A DNA stretch of 64,000 nt, taken from Desarmillaria ectypa. Its lineage: Eukaryota; Basidiomycota; Agaricomycetes; Agaricales; Physalacriaceae. Shown here one piece after another: positions 33,698 to 44,618 of this stretch (position 1 is its first letter; every line of letters begins with the position of its first letter). The stretch lies in contig JAUDYN010000001.1 of the NCBI GenBank assembly GCA_030407005.1, positions 1,612,001 through 1,676,000 on the forward strand, in the 5' to 3' direction. Under the pieces are notes generated by a model. It saw nothing but the letters and a program-made list of their open reading frames with translations, was not told where the DNA came from and did no database searches. The position numbers and the translations under genes were made by a program.

Positions 33698-35323
33698 ATG
33701 CCTCCGAAGAATCCTTATGCTTGGTCAAAGTCCTCAGAACCAGAAATAAGCCTAGACCAATTCCTAACCAAGGTCTGTGAAACTGAAAACGCGTCCAATA
33801 GGGTTCCCTGAACGCGCCACAGTATCTACCCTCAATGGTTCGAGACGACGGCACGAAGCCGGTAAGCGTGAATGCGTGTATAACAAAATTGATTGCTTTT
33901 TGAAATAGTGCACATATGTGTAGTGGTTATGGGTCCGGGCCCGCGAGCCTTCAGAAGATAGTACTGTGGAAGGTGAAACTACTGCAATCGCTGAAGCAGC
34001 CGTTGTATGTGCGTGCATATCTCCCCGTCAGTTGCGTGTTAGTATTGATGCACGGTCCTTCAGTGGAAGAAGCTACAGAGAAGGTTCAAAGCATCCAGGT
34101 AAGTACCAATACTGAGAGCATACGGGTTACTTATGGTTTGAACTTGAAGAACGACGCGTCAATACCTGTTCGATCCAACAAGAACAGGGGCTAAAAGCAA
34201 GAAAGAAGTCAGAGAGCAGGAAAATCTTTTCTCCAGCCGTTTATGTCTTGGCAGACTGAAATTTGCCTGTCTAGGTTCAAGCAGAAGCTGCCGAGAAATT
34301 GAAAGAGATAGCGATCAAAAACGGCCATACCTGCGGCAAATGGTAGGTGTTGTGATTGACTAAGTGTTTAGTATTTCATGTTTCTGTTTTCCCAGGCTTG
34401 TGTTCGTGTCATCAGAAAAGGTTGATTCAATATGGTCGAGCGTCGCCAGTCCGTTGATCCCAAAAGATTATAACCTTACATACATGCTGATATCAATGTG
34501 TACAGGGTTCCTTGTCGATGGTCCTTTTTCAAAAACTATGGCATTTTGCACCAAAGTGGCGACATGCCCGGCTGACAAAAAGCCCAACTATCAGCATGTC
34601 CTTTGCATCTACATGCCTAACGTATATAATAAAGATGCAGTCACAGAGGTCTGAGAGCCCGTCCCCATTTATCGGATATCTCACACAAGACGCAACAGGT
34701 TATGAAGATCTTGTTGCGGCATCGCGGATTAAATCTTAGTGGCGTCAAGACAGATTTATACACTGACCTAAGTACTTGCCTATTAATCATTTGAATCTCA
34801 AAGCTGATAGTCTGACTTTCGTTAGACATTTATAGTAAACACCCTTCTGGAATCCCTTCCATGGTGAGTTCGCGTTGCTTTGCCGGAATTTTTCTATCCT
34901 TAACTTATTTTATGCATAGATTTGGAAAGCTACGTCGTTGATGAAGGATACGGAGATCAAGGGAGGTGCCATGACGTCTTTGTCCGCCTTGCGAAACTCA
35001 CCATGAAACAGTAGTTACGCGGTGCATTTTTCGATGAACTCGGAGCGAAACCCAAAGATTCTACTCCACCGTCAACGTCAAATGAGCAGGAGAAGAGTTT
35101 AGAGGCTGCCCAGCCTGGCGACGAAAAGCCCAAGGCCAAGCCTAAAACCAAACCCAAAAAGAAGAAGCAAATTGATGATGCTTTTGCCTCCGACGACAAC
35201 CAAGAGGACACGAAAGAGGAGGAGAAAAGAAAAGTAGAGCTCAAGAAGAAAATGGCCAAGACACGGAAACGAGATGATAGCAACAGCGAAGAGAAGCCCA
35301 AGAAAAAGACGGCCAAGATATAA
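33698..35323 (+). CDS. DUF1917 (UPF0696, C11orf68/BLES03-like) protein
   Basis: Conserved eukaryotic family of unknown function whose known structures resemble the cap-binding protein eIF4E. The start at 33698 gives MPPKNPYAWSKSSEPEISLD, spliced by several introns. Family-like segments are EKLKEIAIKNGHTCGKWLVF, VSSEKVDSIWSSVASPL, KVATCPADKKPNYQHVLCIY with PNVYNKDAVTEV, and LNLSGVKTDLYTDLGIDSNHPSGIPSMIWK. The last exon adds a highly charged tail rich in Lys and Glu (KAKPKTKPKKKKQIDDAF...). The tail is likely disordered and nuclear-targeting, and is not part of the core domain. The family assignment rests on the spacing of these segments. One internal splice junction near 34010-34070 is uncertain. 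Confidence 0.7.
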
Positions 35324-35460
35324 TTACGTTGGCGAAGTTGAGCTATAAACACGATCTACTATTTACTTATGAGGATGATACTGTGAAGATCAAAGTTTAA
35401 ACTACCACTAAAATACAATGTACAGATGCATGCAAGGTGTCCACAGAGTGATCGATACAA

Positions 35461-38400
35461 TTAATGGATGTCGCTTAGGCGGCCCTTCAACTTCTTGAAA
35501 CGCCTGCCCTCTTCCTCGTCCGCTCGCACATCAGTCCGAGCTCTCTTCAAACCCTTCGCCCGCTCAACCTTTGGACGATGGTCAAATGGTAATTCACTTC
35601 CTGACAGGTCTGAATCCTCTTCCTCGGGCACGGGCACGACAGGCGCAGAAATATACGCTATCGGTTTCAATGAACGTTTCGTCGGGCCTTTCGTCTTTGT
35701 ACGAGATGTGCTTGCAGAAGGTGGTGATGTATCGACAGATGTTTTTTGGCGTTTAGCGGGACGTGGAACAAGTAGTTCAGTGTGTGACTCGACCGTGGAG
35801 AGCGACATAGAGGACTCGTATCCGTCGTCTTCCTTCTTCACCACAATCCCCGACGGTGTCGCAGAGGCGGCAGAGACCGGAGGCCGCATTGAAGATGATG
35901 GTGAGTGAAATGACTCGCTCAAAGGACGAGGGGAATTGCTCGATTCTCCTATGCGGTTGACGATAAATCGATCTGCTTTTTTTTTCTGAACGAGTCGAGG
36001 ATCCTCACCCACTGCGCAGAGATAGTAGACTTCCTGTTCACGGAGCAGATCGACACCTACTAACTGACGTAGAACGCCGATTAAGTAGGGGCTAAAATCC
36101 AGGTTCTCGATGTCTGGAACGACTCGACGACTTTCCTCGGTCGTGGCGTCTCCGTGATCTATAATTTCTTCGTCTTCCATGAGTTCAGCATCTCCCAAAG
36201 AACAACCTGGGACAAGGAACGAAATGCGAGGTCCGTTTTCCACTTTGGGAAGGCTGATACGACGATAACGACAATTGGACCGCGTCACAGGTGAGCTATA
36301 GTAAAGTGGTCGATCAAGAGAAGAAGTCGAGGAAGCGCGAGAAGGTCCAGCAGTTGGAAGATGATGTTGATGACGAACCGAGCGAGGCTGGCTAGAATGA
36401 CCATGCAATAGGGCCGGGGGATAGTGAACAGGGGGATGATGGAGCGCGTTAGCAGGCCTTGTAGGTGTTGGAGGTACTTGGGAAGTGGCGACTGAAGCTT
36501 CACTAGGCGTGGAAGATGATGCCCTGGATACGCTACTTTTCCTTGAATATGTCAACAACTTCGCGGCCAAACCTCCTGGACTTGTCGCATCTGAAGGAGC
36601 TGGAGATCCGTTTGAATCTTCCTTCTGTTTACCCTTCTTTCTGCTGCTCAATGCATGGGTCAGACGTTTAGAGCCTGCTGATTTACGTTTCCGCTTAGTC
36701 GACACAGACCCTTGTGCATCATTCTGATCAACGGTAGGAGATTCTGGGTTCAGACTCTTTCGACCGTGATGTTTGGCAGAACCGATATCAGTCTTGATTA
36801 CCACATGAGGTATTTGTCGAGGGGTAATAGACGAAGCACCATTTAGTTTCTTTGGCGAACTGGAGATCTATGAGCGAACACTTCAAAACAGTAAAAAAGA
36901 AAACAGCGGTACCTCTCGATGTCGGTTAAGTCTTCAATTGGGCTTAGCGGTCCAGTAAAACAAGAATTGTCGGAAATTTTGATAGGTTGCGGAGGTGGTA
37001 TGCCATCCTTGAATGCCTGAACGTCCTTCGAGATGCTGGGTTTTTCAGATTGCACATGTGCGTCCACAGAAGGCTCCAGCATGTTTTGCGGATCCGGAAT
37101 GTCTTGATTATTTAACCCTAGTTCTCTGTCATTAGACGAAGAAGAGGTGTTTGACAGGTCGTTTTCGTTTTCGTCTTCAGACACTTCATCTGAACCAGAC
37201 TTGCTTACGTACTGAGCAACACCAGGTGTAGACAAACTATAAGGGTACGGGTCTGGTTGTAGAACAGACATTGCTCTGGCTCTGATGGTGGGAACGACGT
37301 GTGATGTGCGCGTCAATGATTCCCTTCGAGACTGGACAGAACGTATCGAGTCAGAAGGTTTCATTCCGGCTAGTGCATCCTGAAAATCCATTATGATCTG
37401 GTCTCCTGTTGAATCATGAACAGGGTCCGTCTCTAATTCCGGACCACGCTGGCTCTCCTCTCCATCGTGTTGCGGCGGACTCCGCACATAGTCAGACATA
37501 TCTCCTTCGGACGAAGGAGGTGTCGTCATAAGACCAGGCGGGCGACGCTTTATGTATGTGCGTGGAGTGAACAAGGGGGAAAAACCAGTTTGAATTTCTG
37601 TTTGTGTCGGGGGAGTATGAGGATCTGCTGGCGCCGGCGATCCTGAAGCGGCAGGAGATGAAGATGCGATATCCGGAAGGGCAATGGTAGGAGATGTATC
37701 GGTGGTGGTTTTTGCATCGACAACTTCGATGCCATGAGGTGATTGAGGTGAAACCTCGACGACCATATCATCATCCACTGTGTGGGCCTTATCGGTTGGA
37801 ACTAAGGCATCAACAGGACTCGTTGTAATATTATCCAACAGAACTGATGGGCTATCATCAACTGGGCTGGAAGGATTTTGTTCATCTGGAACTGCGGCAC
37901 CATCAACCAACGCTTCTGTGCTCTCGTTAGTTGGGGGTACTGAGCTGTCATCGACGCGGACAACTGGGTTGTTGTCGATGTGAATATCTGAGTCATCGCC
38001 GACAGCAACTACTGAAGGTAATTCGAACGTGAGTCCCTCTTCCAAGGGAAGTGTCAGACTTCCATGAGCCAAAGCGGCTGAACCATTGTCAATGACGTCT
38101 GGTGGACCATCATTCACAAGAGCTGCACATCTTTCAACCATGACAGCGATAGGACTTTCCTCCGCTGGAATTTTATCGGTGTCCACAGTTAGCTCCAAGG
38201 CAGAGTTATCGTCGACGCGGACTGTTGAGACATCGCTGACGAGAGCTGAGATGCCATCAGCCTGTTTTTGTGGAAGGACAGTCGGATGATTGTCTTCGTC
38301 GGCAGCTATAACTTCCTGGGGATATGACATTCGTTAATCCTACATGGAGCACACAACGGCAACGATCCTACCTGATTCGAAATCTCCGCAGGCGCAACTA

Positions 38401-40868
38401 CTTCTTGCCCACCGTGATCATCATTCAGCTCCACAACAATGTCTGATGCTGCTTCTATATGCACTACCGCAGGTTCAGGAGCTACGGCGGGGTTGTCGAG
38501 GCTTATGAACTTTTGATTCTCATCATGGATGTCCATTGCATCATGGTCCACAGCTTCTGGAACAGAGGAGGGTTCATGCTTCGCTTCCTGCGGCTCCAAG
38601 TCATCGCCTGCGCCCGTATCATCCAATATACTGTGTACTTGACATAGCGCAGAAGAAATATCCTCTGTACAGCTGGTGTGCCCTTCAGCCGGGGGAGTTG
38701 GGAAGAATGCAGGCTCTTCGGCATCGCGATCGTCTTCGGGAAACTCTTTCAATCCTGCAACAGGAGCGACGTCTGCAGTCACATGCTGAGGCAAAGATTG
38801 CCCTTCAGTAGGTGAAAGTTTCGACCCGAAGGGCTGATGATGTGTTAACCCTGCCGCAAGCACAACGTCTGGGGCGATATGCTGGGACGCTTCCAGTTCA
38901 GCGCCGGCCAAAACCTCTGGAACTAATCCAGGTTCAATAAATAGATGAGGTGGGTCCGATCCCTGATCTAAATCTGGTGATAAGTAGATGCATAAAACGA
39001 ATAGTGGTATACGCAACCTTCTCGAGGGGTTGGCTCTGTGCTCATAGGCACATTCTGGGAGCCCTGAACATTTGCACCATCTATAGCAATTAGGAAGAGT
39101 TAGATTAGAATAAAACCTTGTTCTCACCTCCATGATCAACTGGACAAAATACAGGCTGCTCTGTCATCTCAACAGTCAATCCGTCCGTCTCCAAATCCTC
39201 ATACAAATCAAAGACGATTTCTTCCGTTTGATTCACAAACAGGATAGTGGGGAGCTCTTTACGTTGTTTCTCCGTCATAGCAAGTTCGGGTGAAACAGCA
39301 CGGATATTACTTTCATCTGCCTGGCCATGCATGTCTTCAGTAAACAATGGTAGATCCTCGAAATTGTCATTGCTAGATTCCTCGAGATTAATGCTGGGAG
39401 CTGTGACGTCATCGTTGGTAGTGTTGTCAGGGTGTCGCTCGTCGGGGCGACGATTGGACACGTCCGCGTTCGAGTCTAATGAGATGTCTTCCCCTTCATA
39501 CTCATCGGGACGGTTATTGAACTCCTTCATGTTGCTAGAGTCGACATCGACGGATTTGGGATCGTACTGAGTGTAAGACGCGTCTAATGACTGGGAGCGC
39601 GGATGACTGGCAGCTTCTAGAGATTTATCACGAGACACTTCGAACACCATCGTGTGTTTGTCCATCTCATGCTGTGGGGTGATAGAAGTGCTAGCGTCAT
39701 CGGTGTCTCCGAGCTTATGAGGACTGGGATGACTTTCGGGGTCTGGGAGATGATCCCCACCCTTGTAGAGATCATTCGCATATAGTTGCGGTCGAACCCA
39801 AGGATCGACGATTTCAATCGTTAAAGGATAGTCCAATAAAGTAGGAGGAAACGCTGAACAAAAAGCGTTGATCCATAAACACACATGCTCACAAGAAAAG
39901 CACGCACCTGTATCATCATACAATGGCTGTTCGTCGTTATCTTCAATATCATAGATCTCTGGAGACGCCGCCGCATCTTCATGTGCACCCTGGCCCTGAT
40001 CTTCCTCATCGACCTCCGCGTCGGAATCCTCCTCGGTGTCTCCCTGAGCTGGCGGCGAGCTCCCTCCCATGCTAACCTCCTCGTCAGAAAGAAGCTCGAT
40101 TACTTCCGGTTCATCTGATTTCTCGACGTGGTCTGCATCATCCGCGTCGAGCACTTCATACTGTACTGGCGGAGAGTAAGACTGATCTGACCTCCACATG
40201 TCTGACTGCTCCTCATCCTCGTCTTCCTCGCGCATCTCATTTTCTTCTTCCAAGTCAGATCCCGCTTCTTCGTCGTAATCCACTTCACCTTCATACTCGA
40301 CCCCCGCGTCTGCCTCTGCGTCGACATCTTCTGCATCCTGCTTACTCCGTTCGTGGACATCCTGTTCTTCCCATTCGCTGCTATCATCAGTATCATCGAC
40401 TATCCGTGCCAGCTCCTCCACCTGTGCCTCTTCATCTTCCGAATCCGAAGCAAGGTCAATAGGTTCTTCATAGCTACCATTCCCGCGGCCGGAAAAAAGT
40501 CCTGGACCTTCTCGTGGATCACGACCTTTGCCTTTCCTACTAGCGCGTCGCGCCTTGAACTCGGCAAAGGAGTCCTCAATATCTCCAACTTCTTCGCCCT
40601 TGCTGACCTGTTCAGCATCAATATGACCCGTAGAAGACTCATTTGACATAACCAGCGATTTCTCGCGACCACCGTCATCAATGTGACCCAATGCCCGACG
40701 GAGAGTTCCAGTGAGGTCATCAATCCACGCGTCGAACTGAGGTTTCGTGAATTTGTCGTACGGATTGTAGATTGGGGCTGGTTTGGTCCTTGTAGTGGTC
40801 AAGGTCAAAGAAGACAAAGTGGCGGAAGACGGATGCGCTGTGGACCATGTGGCGCGTGGGTTGGACAT
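35461..40868 (-). CDS. Giant acidic, low-complexity nuclear protein with SUMO-interaction-like motifs
   Basis: Not recognised as a known family. Frame-keeping introns unite the whole region into one gene of roughly 1750 residues: for example ISNQ|EVIAADEDN at about 38330 and DIES|SPKKLNGASS at about 36850. The N-terminus (MSNPRATWSTAHPSSATLSS, then YDKFTKPQFDAWIDDLTGTL) is the most ordered part. A long Asp/Glu-rich region follows with two SUMO-interaction-type cores, EPIDLASDSEDEEA and EPEVIELLSDEEVS. The middle is a degenerate Asp/Val/Pro repeat (VDDS..., VDDN...). The C-terminus has a small folded-looking block (ENLDFSPYLIGVLRQLVGVD, then LREQEVYYLCAVGEDPRLV) and basic clusters (RFKKLKGRLSDIH end). 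The start at 40868 is the first ATG of the frame and sits in a good context. A scaffold or chromatin role is inference only. Confidence 0.65.
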
Positions 40869-41186
40869 CGTGGTGCGGTATCGAAGGGCGTCGCGTCGCC
40901 ACCGTGGTGAATGCACTGAGACCCTGAGGACTTGTCAATGTCAAGAGGCAAGAATCAAAGTCCGACTGTGCGGCTCTCCTCGGCTTCTATCTGAGCTTCA
41001 ATTCAAATATTATGTCTTGGAAATTATGTCACATTGCCAAATGTGCGACGCGATCAGAACGTGCTTCGGGCAGGCAGTCTCAGGCAGCGTACTTCCCTAT
41101 CGTCAGAACTTATTGTAGAGAGCGAGGAAGTAAGTCATTTGCATTAATAACTATTATGATAATTTTATGCGTCTGAAAAAATCTAG
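40869..41186. other. Spacer between tandem minus-strand genes
   Basis: About 320 bases holding the 5' leader/promoter of the acidic protein gene and the 3' region of the nitrilase gene. Nothing else is seen. Confidence 0.4.
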
Positions 41187-42668
41187 CTAGGGCTTTACGC
41201 TTGCCAACACCTGGAAGGAACTAAGTTCGCTAACAAGCTTGTGACTATTCCCTTCATTATCAATATCTGCTCTTTGGTCTTTAGATGCCGCCTCTTCTTC
41301 CTCGCCGCCATAAGTAACAGGCAGCCAATTCTTTCCATGAACCTCAGTATGGAATAAATCAAAACGAGAGCTAGAAGTGCCTCAGATGTATGCCATGGAC
41401 TTTCAATGCCTATTACTCACTAGTTCCCCATGATATCCGCAACGAGTTTGACTTCATCGATCATGTCAAGGGAGATATTGGCGTATACGATGACCTCTTT
41501 TCCCGGATTCACAGGCTCGGTCAAGGCAGACCCGTCAGGGCCGTATATCTTCGAGACAGGTTACCATTAAGATAATCATTTACCGAAGTCCGGATGCTTA
41601 CCACAGAGAAGCCACCTCCGGGGAATGTGAACCATGGATATCCAAGTAGCTTCATCTTTTCGGCGCCTGCTTCGCTGACTACTTGACAACAAACGATTCC
41701 AAAAAGGCCGCCCTCCATGGACACAAGTTGGCTCATCCGACTAGACGCCTGTCCACTAACTATGTAGGGTGAGCCGCCAGCGTGTGGCTCAAATGCGGGC
41801 CACCATCCACCAACGAAAATCTGGGGATGTTGAGAATAGAAAACGGTCTTCAACCAGGGCTGCATCCGTGTGGTAAGTAGGGATTGCGGCAAGCGCGGCA
41901 AGAAAGCAGACCTGGATATGCTCCCAGCAATTCAAGGAGCCCAACCTTCCGTATGGTGTCTGAACTACGTTGTAGAGTGACTGGGCTTTGAACTCGTCGG
42001 TTAGCTTTCTTTGATTCCCAATCTGATTACTTACCACTTCCGTCTCCGAAAACGGTTTTCTCGTAGTGTGTGGGCTGGTATAAAATAACGATCAGCCGTG
42101 TGCCTGCCAGCGCGAGAAGAATTTGCACACCTTGATTTTTCGACGGTGGTTGGCAATATTACCGTTGGCTGTGATTGTAACTTGGGCGATATAAAGGGAG
42201 CCTCCATCACGTTCAGAAAATCCAAGGACTACGTTGACACTCGCTTCTCTGATAGCATCCCGAATTCGATCCATTTCTTTCGAGTGAAGTGCCATGGAGT
42301 TCGCTTGGTACTCTTTCAGGACGGCCTTAGTAACGATGAAGTTGTTCGCCCATGGCGTCCACGGATAGCCTGAAGTGAGTCATTGCATACATTAACACGG
42401 TATCATTGGACTTTCCAACTCCGTGAATATCCTGACCTGGAATAAAGACTTCCGGAAAACCAATAATCTTGGCTCCTTCAGCAGCAGCCTCACGGATGAT
42501 TCTTATGGTCTTTTCGACGCCTCCTTCGAGGTCAAGCCATACACTATATTGTATATTCGCAGTCAGATCAACTTCACGGCCCAGATGATAAGCTTACGGT
42601 TCAGCCTGAATGGCAGCAACCTTGAACTTGGTTGTGTCGGCATCAGAGGGGTTGAGAGCGATCGGCAT
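41187..42668 (-). CDS. Nitrilase / cyanide hydratase family hydrolase
   Basis: Cleaves or hydrates carbon-nitrogen triple bonds in nitriles, or hydrates cyanide. The Glu-Lys-Cys triad is complete: Glu in [12 protein letters not shown] (after splicing 42437|42369), Lys in [19 protein letters not shown] and Cys in [12 protein letters not shown]. Start [20 protein letters not shown] at 42668; early exons are 42598-42668, 42437-42543 and 42131-42369. Later blocks include [15 protein letters not shown] and [18 protein letters not shown] stop-like TAG near 41425 is removed if the intron ending about 41374 is used, joining [18 protein letters not shown] and extending to a tail that ends [11 protein letters not shown]. 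Substrate (aliphatic nitrile, arylacetonitrile or HCN) cannot be decided; the CWEH motif is common to fungal nitrilases and cyanide hydratases. Confidence 0.88.
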
Positions 42669-44618
42669 TTTATGTGTGATACAGACAGTACACAGGGAGA
42701 TGTTGGTTACTCAGGTTCTCCGAAAGTAGCATGCTTTTATAACTTCTAGGATTCGTATATAGTAGTTTTGGCCGTGTTGTGTGTGGGTTACATAACCTTC
42801 TATGATGTTGTGTCCCTAACTCACCCGCTACTAATTCGCCATTGATGACCCATTATTAGCAGCAGTGCCGTTGTCACTGCGATCTTCGTCGTCTTTAATA
42901 AGCCGGTCAACGGTGAGGCCGGTTACCAATGTACTAAAGCAACCCTTTCGTTTCTATAAGACCCTTTCAATATCATTCATGCGAGTTGCTTGAAAGTATA
43001 CCGATTGTTTTGAATAATATCAATACTTTTCTAATATTCAAGGCGGGGTGCACAAATTCGCGCAGTCCCATCTTCGACTGTAATGATTTGGAAGAGAAAT
43101 CAAAAGGCATCATTGATGTGTCAATTCCGGCAAGAGGGAACACGGAAAGACGGGATCCTAGGTTTTACCGAAAATATCATCGCACGATGTCCATTGTTGT
43201 CCTTCACGGACGCACCCGAGTGACGTTGCGCCTCAATACTTTAAGCCTACATCTTCGGCTACATTGAGTAATTTACGTATAGCTAGCGTGAAGATTCGGG
43301 AGTGTACTTATTCACACTACAATAGACCCGGTATCTGGTGTGGGAGAGTCACTGAGTCAGCTCGCCATTATGTTTGTCTTCGAATTTGTCGAAATAACTA
43401 TGCCCCTTGGTCATCACCATATATATCTACATAACATCAAGTTTGCTTCGGAAGAATTTTAAGGAAGAATGTCAGGGTTCAGAAGAGCCAATCCAGCGAA
43501 TTAGTTGCATTACAAAAAGCCAGAGCTTTACAGCAGTCAATCGAATTATGATCAAACTTCCAGGAGGAATGAAGCTGTCACATATGCGGCGCAACGCAAA
43601 AATGTTCTTCGCCGCGAATTCTGACAGTGTCTCGGTATTCGTGAAGAACACTGAGCCATTGGCTGAGTGACTAACGCAAAACGAAAGTGGAAGCGATTAC
43701 GGCACGTGATCGTGAACTCCAGTGCGGACCGTACACCGTGTGATCCCTTGCGAAGTTGTGTGCAAAGGAGACTTTTTTCAATGTTTCCCCAATGTCTTTT
43801 TTCTTCGAAAACATTTTGGGCGCGTTGTATCCGATACATTTCCTGCTTATTATTGACGCAACGCCATCGGGTCACCCCGCAGATATGTGACACATGCTCA
43901 TCCATGCAACACGATCCTGAATCCTCCGACTATTGTCTGTCAGTCATCCTAAAGTCGATGCCCAACGGCAGAAAAATGACAGAGCGCAGGTTCATCGTTA
44001 CGGTATGTACGTCCCGTTTAACCCCAAAATCCTTGGTTGTACTGTACATGTCTCTGATACCTATATGTTTGACAGCACTTAAAAAAGCGAAATCCTTTGC
44101 TTTCCCATCTACATTTTCCATGAAAAAGCACGATGCATGGACATCGGTGCTGCAACCGGCGCGACCTCAGTCCACGATCTTGACTCCAATGAATCACGTA
44201 TGGGCTCTCTTTCATGGAGTCGTACTACCTGTATCAATACTGATGGTACGGCAGTAAGCACCAGGGCTGCTGAAGAGGGTCTGCATATCAAGAACACCAT
44301 GATCCGCCCCGCGACTGTTTTAGACCTTCGTCTTCCACACTTTCTGACACATGGCTAAACATCCGCATCTTTTGAGGCTGAACACTGCTTGCATGAATCG
44401 TCATTTCTATGCATTCTTCCAGGTTTAAGCCCCCTCGTTCAATATCTTGGCAGCTGCCCCCTTAACTGACTGAATAGCCTCTGTCGATCCTGTGCCAACT
44501 CTCTGCCTTGGTTTCGAAGTCTCCGATCATCCGTTGCCCATAAGTCATAAAGGGTTAATGAAAAAATCGCGCCGTCGCGCACCTGCCTTGCACCTGTCCT
44601 TGTCCTTGAAGACTTGCT
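42669..44618. other. 1.95-kb divergent spacer with an unassigned open frame
   Basis: Between the nitrilase start (minus) and the channel gene start (plus). A plus-strand frame stays open for 196 codons (43667-44257) with an internal ATG at about 43781, but it begins without an ATG, has no recognised domain and has no conserved-looking motif. Promoters of both neighbours must lie here. Confidence 0.35.

Noticed and set aside
35468..35908. 146-codon plus-strand frame under the acidic protein gene
   Set aside because: Antisense shadow of a Ser/Asp-rich coding exon; such exons routinely give long antisense frames.
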